From the NCBI RefSeq assembly GCF_000719865.1, contig NZ_JOID01000008.1:496001-560000 (forward strand): a stretch of DNA of 64,000 nt. Direction: 5' to 3'. The first letter of the stretch is position 1. Each line of letters begins with the position of its first letter. The translations under genes were made by a program, and so were the position numbers. Below are positions 54,883 through 64,000 of the stretch, in pieces. A model generated the notes under the pieces. That model was not told the origin of the DNA. It saw nothing but the letters and a program-made list of their open reading frames with translations, and did not search any database. This stretch comes from Streptomyces albus subsp. albus. GTDB taxonomy: Bacteria > Actinomycetota > Actinomycetes > Streptomycetales > Streptomycetaceae.

Positions 54883-56852
54883 GCACGCCGGACCACGAGC
54901 AGCGGGCCCAGGAGCCGCACGAGCCCCACCGGGCCCACCACGTCCAGCGGCCCCACCACCCGCACCAGATGCACCAGTCCGACCGCACCGCCCCGGCCGA
55001 CCGGCCCGCCCTCCCCACCGAGCCCTCCGCCCCCGAGGCCCTCGCGCTGACCGCCCCGGCCCCCGGCTGGGCCATCGACGCGGACGTCGTCGTGGTCGGC
55101 TCCGGCGTCGCCGGGCTGACCGCGGCCCTCCGCTGCGCGGCGGCCGGCCGGAAGACCGTCGTCGTCACCAAGGCGCGGCTCGACGCGGGCTCCACCCGTT
55201 GGGCCCAGGGCGGCATCGCGGCCGCCCTGGGCGACGGCGACACCCCGGAGCAGCATCTGGACGACACCTTGGTCGCGGGCGCCGGACTGTGCGACGAGAC
55301 GGCCGTGCGCGCCCTCGTCACCGAGGGCCCCGACGCCGTACGCCGGCTGATCGGCAGCGGCGCCCGGTTCGACACCGACGCCGGCACCGGCGAGATACTG
55401 CTGACCCGCGAGGGCGGCCACCACCGGCGCCGGATCGCCCACGCCGGCGGCGACGCGACCGGCGCGGAGATCTCCCGGGCGCTGGTCGAGGCGGTCCGCG
55501 AGGCGGGTGTCGAGACGGTCGAGAACGCCCTCGTGCTCGATCTGATGAAGGACGCCGAGGGCCGCGCCGCGGGCGTCACCCTGCACGTCATGGGCGAGGG
55601 GCAGCGGGACGGCGTGGGCGCCGTGCGCGCCCCCGCCGTGGTGCTCGCCACCGGCGGCATGGGCCAGGTGTTCTCCGCGACCACCAACCCGGCCGTGTCG
55701 ACCGGCGACGGGGTGGCGCTGGCGCTCCGGGCCGGCGCCGAGGTGTCCGACCTGGAGTTCGTCCAATTCCATCCGACCGTGCTGTTCCTCGGCCCCGCCG
55801 CGGAGGGACAGCAGCCCCTGGTGTCGGAGGCGGTCCGCGGCGAGGGCGCGTATCTGGTGGACGCCGATGGTGTGCGCTTCATGCGGGGGCAGCACGAACT
55901 GGCCGAGCTGGCGCCCCGCGACATCGTCGCCAAGGGCATCATGCGCCGCATGCGCGAGACCGGCGCCCACCACATGTACCTCGACGCCCGCCACTTCGGC
56001 GCCGAGATGTGGGAGCACCGCTTCCCGACGATCCTGGCCGCCTGCCGGGCGCACGGCATCGACCCGGTGACGGAGCCGATCCCGGTCTCCCCGGCCGCGC
56101 ACTACGCCAGTGGCGGGGTGCGGACCGATCTGCGCGGCCGGACGACCGTTCCCGGCCTCTACGCCTGCGGCGAGGTCGCGTGCACCGGCGTGCACGGCGC
56201 GAACCGGCTCGCGTCCAACTCCCTCCTGGAGGGCCTGGTCTTCGCCGAACGCATCGCCGCCGACATCGCCGCGACCGCCCCCGCGGAGACCGGCACCGGC
56301 ACCGCCCCCGGCGGCCCGGCGGCCGTCCCCGACGCGGCCCCCGGCGGCGCGCTCCTCGTCCCCGAGGCCCGTTACGAGATCCAGCGCATCATGACGGCCG
56401 GCGCCGGAGTCCTCCGCAGCGCCGCGAGCCTCGCCGCCGCCGCCGACGGCCTGGAGCGGCTGCACGCCACGGCCGCCGCCGAACTGCGTGTGGACGGCAA
56501 GACCGCCGAGCCGTGCGTGGAGAGCTGGGAGGCCACGAATCTGCTGCTGGTCTCGCGGGTCCTGATCGCGGTCGCCCGCGAGCGCGAGGAGACCCGCGGC
56601 TGCCACTGGCGCGAGGACCGCCCCGACCGCGACGACGAGCGCTGGCGCCGGCACCTCGTCGCCCGCCTCGGGCCCGGCGCCGAACTGGCGATCACCTCCA
56701 CGGACACGGCAGACTTCCCGCCCGTACGCCCCGGCGCGAGCGCCGGAGCCGGACCCGGCGCGGAATCCCCCGGAGCCTCCCGCAGCCCCGCCTGCCGGGC
56801 CGACGCCGCCCCGGCCGTCCGGCACGATCCACCCCGAAGGGACAACTCGTGA
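54879..56852 (+). CDS. nadB: L-aspartate oxidase
   Basis: NadB oxidises L-aspartate to iminoaspartate with FAD, the first step of de novo NAD synthesis. The 657-residue protein has a ~65-residue His/Pro-rich N-terminal extension, the FAD loop VVVGSGVAGLTAALRCAAAG, STRWAQGGIAAALGDGDTPE, ALATGGMGQ-type VVLATGGMGQVFSATTNPAV, LEFVQFHPT, and the catalytic region HYASGGVRTDLRGRTTVPGL. The C-terminal helical domain has ATNLLLVSRVLIAVAREREE. No nadA gene is seen in the window. It overlaps nadC by 4 nt. Confidence 0.95.
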   Translation: MSTPDHEQRAQEPHEPHRAHHVQRPHHPHQMHQSDRTAPADRPALPTEPSAPEALALTAPAPGWAIDADVVVVGSGVAGLTAALRCAAAGRKTVVVTKARLDAGSTRWAQGGIAAALGDGDTPEQHLDDTLVAGAGLCDETAVRALVTEGPDAVRRLIGSGARFDTDAGTGEILLTREGGHHRRRIAHAGGDATGAEISRALVEAVREAGVETVENALVLDLMKDAEGRAAGVTLHVMGEGQRDGVGAVRAPAVVLATGGMGQVFSATTNPAVSTGDGVALALRAGAEVSDLEFVQFHPTVLFLGPAAEGQQPLVSEAVRGEGAYLVDADGVRFMRGQHELAELAPRDIVAKGIMRRMRETGAHHMYLDARHFGAEMWEHRFPTILAACRAHGIDPVTEPIPVSPAAHYASGGVRTDLRGRTTVPGLYACGEVACTGVHGANRLASNSLLEGLVFAERIAADIAATAPAETGTGTAPGGPAAVPDAAPGGALLVPEARYEIQRIMTAGAGVLRSAASLAAAADGLERLHATAAAELRVDGKTAEPCVESWEATNLLLVSRVLIAVAREREETRGCHWREDRPDRDDERWRRHLVARLGPGAELAITSTDTADFPPVRPGASAGAGPGAESPGASRSPACRADAAPAVRHDPPRRDNS

Positions 56853-57931
56853 ACACCCCTGACCGTCCGCAGCCCGTGGACCTTCCGCTGCTCCAGATCG
56901 GCGGCCCCTCCGCCGGGGCGGACGGCGGCGGGTGCGGCGACTCCTGCGGCTGCGGCGACGGCGGCGAGGGCTACGACCTGGACCCCCTGGAGTGCGGCCT
57001 CGATCCCGCGCTGGCCGAACTGCTGGCCCTCGGCGGGCTCGACCCCGTCCAGGTGGAGGATCTGGCCCACGTCGCCATCGAGGAGGACCTCGACCACGGC
57101 GTGGACGTGACGACGGTCGCGACGATCCCCGAGGACGCCGTCGCCACCGGCGACTTCACCGCCCGCCAGGCGGGCACCGTCGCCGGCCTGCGCGTCGCCG
57201 AGGCGATCCTGTCGGTCGTCTGCACCGACGAGTTCGAGGTCGAACGGCATGTGATGGACGGCGACCGGGTCGAGCCCGGCCAGAAGCTGCTGACCGTGCG
57301 CACCCGCACCCGCGATCTGCTCACCGGTGAGCGCAGCGCGCTCAACCTCCTCTGCCGGCTCTCCGGTATCGCGACCGCCACCCGCGCCTGGGCCGACGCC
57401 CTGGAGGGCACCGGCGCCGCCGTCCGCGACACCCGCAAGACCACCCCGGGGCTGCGCTTCCTGGAGAAGTACGCGGTCCGCTGCGGCGGCGGCCTCAACC
57501 ACCGCATGTCGCTGTCGGACGCGGCGCTCATCAAGGACAACCACGTGATCGCGGCCGGGGGTGTCGCGGCGGCCTTCAAGGCCGTGCGGAGCGAGTTCCC
57601 CGACGTGCCCGTGGAGGTCGAGGTGGACCGGCTGGACCAGATTGAGCCGGTGCTCGCCGAGGGCGCCGACCTCATCCTGCTGGACAACTTCAGCGTCGAG
57701 GAGACCCGCGAGGCCGTCGCCCTCGTCGCGGGCCGGGCCCGGCTGGAGTCCTCCGGCCGCCTCGGCCTCGACAACGCCCGCGCCTACGCCGCGACCGGGG
57801 TCGACTACCTCGCCGTCGGGGCGCTCACCCACTCCTCCCCGATCCTGGACATCGGTCTCGACCTGCGCGACGAGCCGCAGGCCGGTTCCGGTGCCGGGGC
57901 GGGCGCCGCCGACGACCGCGCGGAGGCGTGA
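56849..57931 (+). CDS. nadC: nicotinate-nucleotide diphosphorylase (carboxylating)
   Basis: NadC turns quinolinate and PRPP into nicotinate mononucleotide. The 360-residue protein has DTRKTTPGLRFLEKYAVRCG, NHRMSLSDAALIKDNHV and LGLDNARAYAATGVDYLAVG, plus the N-terminal DLDHGVDVTTVATIP, all typical. About 60 extra N-terminal residues include a Cys/Gly motif CGDSCGCG (cysteines near 29, 33, 35, with another near 49), which ordinary NadC lacks and which could bind a metal. The GTG is coupled to nadB; coaX begins 6 nt after the stop. Confidence 0.95.
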   Translation: MNTPDRPQPVDLPLLQIGGPSAGADGGGCGDSCGCGDGGEGYDLDPLECGLDPALAELLALGGLDPVQVEDLAHVAIEEDLDHGVDVTTVATIPEDAVATGDFTARQAGTVAGLRVAEAILSVVCTDEFEVERHVMDGDRVEPGQKLLTVRTRTRDLLTGERSALNLLCRLSGIATATRAWADALEGTGAAVRDTRKTTPGLRFLEKYAVRCGGGLNHRMSLSDAALIKDNHVIAAGGVAAAFKAVRSEFPDVPVEVEVDRLDQIEPVLAEGADLILLDNFSVEETREAVALVAGRARLESSGRLGLDNARAYAATGVDYLAVGALTHSSPILDIGLDLRDEPQAGSGAGAGAADDRAEA

Positions 57932-57937
57932 GAGACG

Positions 57938-58735
57938 ATGCTGCTCACCATCGACGTCGGCAACACCCACACCGTCCTCGGCCTGTTCGACGGCGAGGAC
58001 ATCGTCGAACACTGGCGGATCTCCACGGACGCCCGCCGCACCGCCGACGAGCTCGCCGTGCTCCTGCAGGGCCTGATGGGCATGCACCCGCTGCTCGGCG
58101 ACGAGCTCGGCGACGGCATCGAGGGCATCGCGATCTGCTCCACCGTCCCCTCCGTGCTGCACGAGCTGCGCGAGGTGACCCGCCGCTACTACGGCGACGT
58201 GCCCGCCGTGCTCGTCGAACCCGGCGTCAAGACCGGCGTCCCCATCCTCATGGACAACCCGAAGGAGGTCGGCGCCGACCGGATCATCAACGCCCTGGCG
58301 GCCGTCGAGCTCTACGGCGGCCCGTGCGTGGTCGTCGACTTCGGCACCGCCACCACCTTCGACGCGGTGTCGGTGCGAGGCGAGTACGTGGGCGGGGTGA
58401 TCGCCCCGGGTATCGAGATCTCCGTGGACGCCCTCGGGGTGCGCGGCGCCCAGCTCCGCAAGATCGAGCTGGCCCGGCCGCGCAGCGTCATCGGCAAGAA
58501 CACCGTCGAGGCCATGCAGTCCGGCATCCTCTACGGCTTCGCGGGCCAGGTCGACGGCGTCGTGAGCCGGATGGCCGCCGAACTGGCGGACGACCCGGAC
58601 GACGTCACCGTGATCGCGACCGGCGGCCTCGCCCCCATGGTGCTCGGCGAGTCGGCCGTGATCGACGAGCACGAGCCCTGGCTGACCCTGATCGGCCTCC
58701 GCCTCGTCTACGAACGCAACGTCTCCCGCACCTGA
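57938..58735 (+). CDS. coaX: type III pantothenate kinase
   Basis: CoaX phosphorylates pantothenate, the first step of CoA synthesis, and is not feedback-inhibited by CoA. The 265-residue protein has the ASKHA-fold N-terminus TIDVGNTHTVLGLFDGEDIV, then GADRIINALAAVELYGGPCV, VVDFGTATTFDAVSVRGEYV and GKNTVEAMQSGILYGFAGQV. The ATG at 57938 is 6 nt after nadC. Its position joins panC-made pantothenate to CoA. Confidence 0.95.
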   Translation: MLLTIDVGNTHTVLGLFDGEDIVEHWRISTDARRTADELAVLLQGLMGMHPLLGDELGDGIEGIAICSTVPSVLHELREVTRRYYGDVPAVLVEPGVKTGVPILMDNPKEVGADRIINALAAVELYGGPCVVVDFGTATTFDAVSVRGEYVGGVIAPGIEISVDALGVRGAQLRKIELARPRSVIGKNTVEAMQSGILYGFAGQVDGVVSRMAAELADDPDDVTVIATGGLAPMVLGESAVIDEHEPWLTLIGLRLVYERNVSRT

Positions 58736-58866
58736 GAGAACCGGCCCGGCCGGGGAACCGGCCCGCCCCGGACCGCGGGCGCGGGCGCCGGCGCGGACAG
58801 CCCAGGGGCACGCCCGGAGGCGGCACACGCGGCGAATAATGTCCGTTTAGTGGTAAAAAACTGCTT

Positions 58867-59736
58867 ATGCCCATGCCTCTAGACTCCCGCGGCGCCCTGG
58901 CGTTCAGCGCCGACGAAGTGTCCGTCCTGCGCCGGGCTCTGGCCCTCGCCCTGCGGCCCGGCCCGGCCCCCGTCCGCCCCGGCCCCGAGCGGGCCGGGGT
59001 CCACCGGGAACTGGAGCGCCTCGCCGGGGACATGGCCGAGGCGGTGCGCGAGAGCGCCAGGCTGCGCGCCTTCCTCCACTCCGACCTGGCGCGCTACCGG
59101 GCCGCTCTCCCGGGGGCGTCCACCGGCTATCTGGACCGTCTCCGGGAGGCCGCCGACGCCGGCCGGCCGCTCGGGGAGGAGGATCTCACCGCGCTGCGCT
59201 CGCTCTGCGCCGACCCGGCGGTGAGCCCCGCCGACGCCGCTCGCGCCCGCGCGCGGCTGGCGTCCGCGAGCCGCCGCGGGACCGGGGTGCGCACCGCCCG
59301 CCCCGCCGCCGCGAACGGGCCCGCCCCGCACCAGCGGCCCGGCACCTCGCACCGCCGGCCGGACGGCACCCGGCCCGCGCCCGCGCCCGTGCTCGTGCCG
59401 GACCCCGCCCGGCGGGCCGCCCGGCGCCTCCTCGCCGTACCGGCCCCCACCGCCCTCGCCAGCTCCTGCGTCCCCATCGCCCCGTCCGCCCCCTCCGCCC
59501 TCCCCTGCCGCCGCGCGGCGACGGCCGCCGAACCGGCCGAGCGGCCCCGCCCGCGGCGGGAGACCGGCCCCGACGGGAAGCCCCCGGCCGGCCGGCCGGA
59601 GCCGGAGCGTCCCGCCGGGCCCGAGTCCGAGCCCCCGGCCCGCCCGGTGCCCACCCCCGCGGAGGTCTTCCCGCCGCGCCGGCGCCCGGCCCCCGCGCCG
59701 CCCCAGCCGCCGGAGGAGGGCCGTACGGCCGGCTGA
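58867..59736 (+). CDS. conserved hypothetical protein with proline-rich tail
   Basis: The 289-residue protein has an N-terminal helical part (about 10-130; FSADEVSVLRRALALAL, RELERLAGDMAEAVRESARL, YRAALPGASTGYLDRLREAA) and a long Pro/Arg/Ala-rich disordered tail. No enzyme motif is visible. Upstream bases 58840-58866 are unusually AT-rich for this genome. ATG at 58867 or 58873 could start it. Function is unknown. Confidence 0.65.
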   Translation: MPMPLDSRGALAFSADEVSVLRRALALALRPGPAPVRPGPERAGVHRELERLAGDMAEAVRESARLRAFLHSDLARYRAALPGASTGYLDRLREAADAGRPLGEEDLTALRSLCADPAVSPADAARARARLASASRRGTGVRTARPAAANGPAPHQRPGTSHRRPDGTRPAPAPVLVPDPARRAARRLLAVPAPTALASSCVPIAPSAPSALPCRRAATAAEPAERPRPRRETGPDGKPPAGRPEPERPAGPESEPPARPVPTPAEVFPPRRRPAPAPPQPPEEGRTAG

Positions 59737-59783
59737 GGGTGCCGGAGGCCCGGCGGCCCGCGCGGCTCGTTACCCTGGTCGGT

Positions 59784-59972
59784 ATGGAATACGTTGCCGC
59801 GCTTCTGCCCTCCACGGTCATGGCCGTGGCCTTCATCGCGCTGATCGTGACGATCGTGAAGAGCCAGGGCGGAGCCAACAAGGCCAAGGAGGACGCCGCC
59901 GTCGACGCGGCGCTGTCCCGCGCCGAGGCCGCCCGCCCCGGCACGCCGCCGGAGGGCGGCGCCGCCCGCTGA
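59784..59972 (+). CDS. small single-pass membrane protein
   Basis: The 62-residue protein has one membrane helix (about 5-27) and a charged cytoplasmic tail with KEDAAVDAALSRAEA. TACCCT at 59771-59776 is 7 nt before the ATG at 59784, a leaderless arrangement that supports this start over the longer frame. A strong terminator follows. No family is recognised. Confidence 0.65.
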   Translation: MEYVAALLPSTVMAVAFIALIVTIVKSQGGANKAKEDAAVDAALSRAEAARPGTPPEGGAAR

Positions 59973-60018
59973 CGGCTCCGCGGGCCGTAGTGACCGGCCG
60001 CGCCGGCCGCACCGGCCG

Positions 60019-60066
60019 AAAAGGCGCGGCCCGGGAACCAGCGTGTCCCGGGGCCGCGCCCTTTTT
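60019..60066. terminator. rho-independent terminator
   Basis: A 14-bp GC stem with one bulged G and a 9-nt loop is flanked by AAAA on the left and TTTTT on the right. This is a classic and possibly bidirectional terminator, the clearest in the window. Confidence 0.85.
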
Positions 60067-60102
60067 CTTGTCCGAATAGCCGGAATTCGCAGTATTTGAC
60101 GC

Positions 60103-60117
60103 TAGGGTTTCCGGATG
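60103..60117 (+). promoter_or_regulatory. leaderless-type promoter of the BlaI-type gene
   Basis: TAGGGT at 60103-60108 lies 6 nt before the ATG at 60115. No ribosome-binding site is present. Confidence 0.5.
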
Positions 60118-60510
60118 CCTCGACCCTTGGGTGAGCTGGAAGACGCCGTGATGACGCGGGTGTGGCGATGGAACCGCCCGGTCACCGTCCGGGAAGTCCT
60201 GGAGGACCTCCGCCGGGAACGCCCCATCGCCTACACGACGGTCATGACGGTATTGGACAACCTGCGCCGGAAGGGCTGGGTCCGCAGAGAAGCGGAAGGC
60301 CGGGCCTATCGATATACGGCCGTCTCCACCCGGGCCGCCTACTCCGCCGCACTCATGAACGAGGCGTGGGCCACCAGCGACAACCGTGCCGCTGCCCTTG
60401 TCGCCTTCTTCGGGATGATGTCGGAGGAAGAGCGGGAAGACCTCCGTGACGCCATCCGCGTGGTACGGCTGGACCGTCCCGATGAGGGGCCCGAGGCCCC
60501 GGAGCGATAG
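60115..60510 (+). CDS. BlaI/MecI/CopY-family transcriptional repressor
   Basis: The 131-residue protein is a full-length BlaI-type winged helix: LGELEDAVMTRVWRWNRPVT, then AYTTVMTVLDNLRRKGWVRR (recognition helix), then EGRAYRYTAVSTRAAYSA, followed by a helical dimerisation tail. Such repressors control beta-lactamase, copper or respiratory genes and are often inactivated by a membrane peptidase. No BlaR-type gene is adjacent. The N-acetyltransferase gene follows 9 nt later. Confidence 0.9.
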   Translation: MPRPLGELEDAVMTRVWRWNRPVTVREVLEDLRRERPIAYTTVMTVLDNLRRKGWVRREAEGRAYRYTAVSTRAAYSAALMNEAWATSDNRAAALVAFFGMMSEEEREDLRDAIRVVRLDRPDEGPEAPER

Positions 60511-60519
60511 CGTCCGTGC

Positions 60520-61038
60520 ATGTCCCCAGTATCAAATGAGGTCACTGTCCGGCGGGCGAGGACGGGCGATGTCCCGGCGATCCGCGGTCTCATCGACGGC
60601 TACGTCCGCGCCGGTATCCTGCTCGACAAAGCGACGGTGACGCTTTACGAGGACATCCAGGAGTTCTGGGTGGCCGAACGCGCGGGGGACGCCCGGGTCA
60701 TCGGCTGCGGCGCACTCCATGTCATGTGGGAAGACCTCGCGGAGGTCCGCACCCTGGCCGTGGATCCGGCCGCGAAGGGCTCCGGGGTCGGCCACCGGGT
60801 CCTCGAGGAATTGGTACAGACCGCTCGCCGCCTCGGGGTTCGCCGTATTTTCTGCCTTACCTTCGAAGTCGACTTCTTCACCCGGCACGGCTTCACGGAG
60901 ATCGGCGACACCCCGGTCGACGGCGATGTCTACAGCGAGCTGCTCCGTTCCTATGACGAGGGCGTGGCCGAGTTCCTCGGGCTCGAACGGGTGAAGCCGA
61001 ACACCTTGGGCAACAGCCGGATGCTTCTGCACCTGTGA
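60520..61038 (+). CDS. GNAT-family amino-acid N-acetyltransferase (ArgA-like)
   Basis: The 172-residue protein shows the GNAT fold with acetyl-CoA loop in AVDPAAKGSGVGHRVLEELV. The pattern VTVRRARTGDVPAIRGLIDG, ALHVMWEDLAEVRTLAVDP and FEVDFFTRHGFTEIGD is that of short actinobacterial N-acetylglutamate synthases (mycobacterial ArgA type), which start arginine synthesis. The ATG at 60520 is used. It is probably co-transcribed with the BlaI-type gene, an unusual partner for an arginine enzyme. Confidence 0.85.
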   Translation: MSPVSNEVTVRRARTGDVPAIRGLIDGYVRAGILLDKATVTLYEDIQEFWVAERAGDARVIGCGALHVMWEDLAEVRTLAVDPAAKGSGVGHRVLEELVQTARRLGVRRIFCLTFEVDFFTRHGFTEIGDTPVDGDVYSELLRSYDEGVAEFLGLERVKPNTLGNSRMLLHL

Positions 61039-61299
61039 CCGCGCGGTTATTCGCGCGTCTTCGTTCCGTCGTCTTCGGCAGTCCTTCCCCCCGCGCCTTC
61101 CGTAGACGTTCCGTACGCGTTCCGCCGGCCCTTCGCCGGTCCTTCCCCCATGCCTTCCCCGGCGGAAGCCATACCCTATGTCCGAAACGCGCACCTTTCC
61201 CGCGCCGATGACGGACTGAACCGCACCCGGGGGTTTGTGTTTTTCCGTGAAAGGCGGTTTGCTTTCCGTCGTACTGCTTTTTCGATGAAAGGGAATCCG

Positions 61300-61638
61300 G
61301 TGGCACAGAAGGTTCAGGTCCTTCTTGTTGATGACCTCGACGGCGGCGAGGCGGACGAGACCGTGACGTTCGCTCTCGACGGCAAGACTTACGAGATCGA
61401 CCTCACCACCGCCAATGCGGACAAGCTCCGGGGTCTTCTGGAGCCCTACACCAAGAGCGGGCGGCGCACCGGCGGCCGTTCGGCCGGCGGCCGCGGAAAG
61501 GCGCGCGCGGCCTCCGCGGGCGGCGGCCAGGACACCGCGAAGATCCGCGCCTGGGCGAAGGAGAACGGCTACGAGGTCAACGACCGCGGCCGTGTCCCCG
61601 CCACCGTGCGCGAGGCCTACGAGAAGGCGAACGGCTGA
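61300..61638 (+). CDS. lsr2: Lsr2 nucleoid-associated protein
   Basis: Lsr2 is the actinobacterial H-NS analogue that binds AT-rich DNA and silences acquired genes. The 112-residue protein has the N-terminal dimerisation domain (AQKVQVLLVDDLDGGEADET, VTFALDGKTYEIDLT), a Gly/Arg/Ala linker and the C-terminal DNA-binding helix pair with IRAWAKENGYEVNDRGRVPA, containing the RGR AT-hook-like minor-groove motif. The GTG at 61300 has AAAGGG upstream and matches the usual family start. Its 3' end overlaps the convergent SCO3374-type gene by 22 nt. Confidence 0.96.
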   Translation: MAQKVQVLLVDDLDGGEADETVTFALDGKTYEIDLTTANADKLRGLLEPYTKSGRRTGGRSAGGRGKARAASAGGGQDTAKIRAWAKENGYEVNDRGRVPATVREAYEKANG

Positions 61639-62204
61639 CCCCGGCCGCACAGCAGCCGGGCCCGGTGGCACTCCGTCGCCGCCGTGCCCAGGAGCCGGAC
61701 GAGATCGGGGGCGGACGCACCGGCGCCCCCGGCCCCTCTCCCGCCGCGCACCGTCGCCGCGGGCAGGGTCGGCTCCACCTCGCGCCCCGGCACGGGCGGG
61801 CGCAGCCAGACGGGCCCGTCGCCCGCCCCGCGGGCCAGGGGAGCGGCCGTCCGCCCGCCCGCGCCGAGCGCCCTCAGATCCAGGGGGACGCCGTCCCACT
61901 CCAGCCAGCGCAGCAGCTCCGGCAGCTCCTCGGCGCTCCCGGCCGCCACGAGCAGCCGCATCCGCGAGCCGTGCAGCGCGACCGGTCCGGTGTCCGGCAC
62001 GCGCCGCAGCGCGGCGAGCCCCGCGGCGGCGGGCAGCTCCAGGATGTCGAAGCGCACCCCGGTGAGCAGTTCCAGCGGGGCGCCGCCGGCCGTCGGCCAG
62101 CCCAGGCCGTGCTCGTACCAGTCCCGGGCGGCGCTCGCGCCGGCGGGCACCGTGCGGGGCCGGCCGGGAGCGGTCGCGGTCGTCATGCCCGGAGCGGTCG
62201 TCAT
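61617..62204 (-). CDS. SCO3374-family protein
   Basis: The 195-residue protein fits the SCO3374 family, conserved between lsr2 and clpC in streptomycetes. It has SAARDWYEHGLGWPTAGGAP, LELLTGVRFDILELPAAAG, a central VALHGSRMRLLVAAGSAEEL and a C-terminal PDLVRLLGTAATECHRARLL. The N-terminal part resembles the bifunctional primase-polymerase-associated fold found in actinobacterial regulators, but no catalytic residues can be named. The ATG at 62204 or a nearby one is the start. Confidence 0.75.
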   Translation of the reverse strand: MTTAPGMTTATAPGRPRTVPAGASAARDWYEHGLGWPTAGGAPLELLTGVRFDILELPAAAGLAALRRVPDTGPVALHGSRMRLLVAAGSAEELPELLRWLEWDGVPLDLRALGAGGRTAAPLARGAGDGPVWLRPPVPGREVEPTLPAATVRGGRGAGGAGASAPDLVRLLGTAATECHRARLLCGRGQPFAFS

Positions 62205-62681
62205 GCCCGGAGCAACTGAACGGGACCGTGCGGGTTACGCTGAGTTGGCGAACGGGTACGCACAGTGGTAGCTGCGGGGGCGTGCGAGGCGCCCGAGGGG
62301 GCGCAATGGTGTTCGCCCGTAGCTGAGTGGCGGGGGTCGCGCCGCATGGACCGCCGGTCCCCGGGGGTAAGACTTGCCTTGTGGGAGGGACGGAGCGCGG
62401 TTGTCGCGGGCCCGGAGCACCGCCCGGCGTTCGCCATCGGCGTACTGCCGACGCGGATAGATGCCTGGCCTGCGGGAACATCGTCTCGCACGATCGGGTT
62501 GAAGCTGTTGTCGGCTGTCCGGGGCAGGAGACTTGTGGAGTTACGTCCCCGTAACCAGCGGGGGAGACCGGACGGGTGTCGGCAGATGGAATGAGCTGTC
62601 CCCTGTTGCGGGACTAGCATGCGGAAGGACAGGGAGGGGACCGTCCCCGATCTGCCCGACCGCTCTGAGGAGCGATTAACG
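62205..62681. other. clpC upstream region
   Basis: 477 nt hold no supported gene. A GAGGAG ribosome-binding site lies 11 nt before the clpC ATG, and TAGCAT at about 62614 is a possible -10 box. A CGC-N5-GCG spot at 62432-62442 could be read as a ClgR-type site but is expected by chance in such GC-rich DNA. Confidence 0.4.

Positions 62682-64000
<1,319 letters not shown>

Noticed and set aside
62432..62442. CGC-N5-GCG spot upstream of clpC as a ClgR operator
   Set aside because: The motif is too short to be meaningful in DNA of this GC content, and no second supporting half-site was seen.

Overview
The window is a 64 kb piece of a high-GC actinobacterial chromosome, almost certainly a streptomycete. 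GC-ending codons dominate, GTG/TTG starts and 4-nt ATGA/GTGA overlaps are frequent, and several genes have a -10 box 6-7 nt before the start codon with no ribosome-binding site. It also carries Streptomyces signature genes: a DUF5753-type XRE regulator, Lsr2, an SCO3374-family gene, SCO6880-family and DUF4913 proteins. The gene order ppa-dac-metalloprotease-tilS-hpt-ftsH-folE-folP-folB-folK on the left and panC-nadB-nadC-coaX-lsr2-clpC on the right is the conserved core of streptomycete chromosomes.

Layout. 0.2-9.1 kb: XRE regulator, aldehyde dehydrogenase, DinB-fold protein, PadR regulator, WrbA-type flavoprotein, DedA membrane protein with a Q/Y/G-repeat tail, ThrE-type exporter, pyrophosphatase. 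9.2-20.6 kb: D-Ala-D-Ala carboxypeptidase, zinc metalloprotease, TilS, Hpt, FtsH and a folate block (GTP cyclohydrolase, dihydropteroate synthase, dihydroneopterin aldolase, HPPK) ending in a DUF3180 protein. 20.7-33.2 kb: an accessory-type block that reads as a Gram-positive type IV secretion machine. It has four genes leftward (Arg-rich protein, TPR-like protein, lipoprotein, lytic transglycosylase/M23 hydrolase) and nine rightward (degenerate P-loop protein, two pilin-like proteins, VirB8-like, VirB6-like, SCO6880-type, VirB4-type ATPase, VirD4-type ATPase, DUF4913). No relaxase, integrase or att site is visible. 33.3-37.4 kb: a three-gene segment with less GC-biased codons (unknown protein, GT4 glycosyltransferase, zeta-type kinase) plus what looks like a broken antitoxin gene. 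37.5-41.7 kb: a quaternary-amine (OpuC/ProX-like) ABC transporter. 41.8-52.1 kb: membrane/coiled-coil protein, stand-alone NuoD homologue, two PH-domain membrane proteins, MidA-type methyltransferase, NarL-type two-component system, threonine-aldolase-like enzyme. 52.8-58.7 kb: coupled pantothenate/NAD/CoA genes. 58.9-64 kb: small conserved proteins, BlaI-type regulator, N-acetyltransferase, Lsr2, SCO3374-family gene and the 5' part of clpC, cut by the window edge.

How they work together. The fol genes make tetrahydrofolate. DUF2520-panC-nadB-nadC-coaX link pantothenate, quinolinate/NAD and CoA synthesis in one tightly overlapping unit. The 20.7-33.2 kb block supplies most parts of a single-membrane T4SS (cell-wall hydrolase, pilin, channel, two ATPases) and is the best candidate for an under-described system. 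Its missing relaxase suggests a domesticated secretion device or a helper module. The NuoD homologue and the MidA homologue four genes apart recall the eukaryotic NDUFAF7-NDUFS2 methylation pair.

Limits: all calls come from reading the sequence and its translations; no database search was run. No tRNA, rRNA, CRISPR array or intact insertion sequence was seen.
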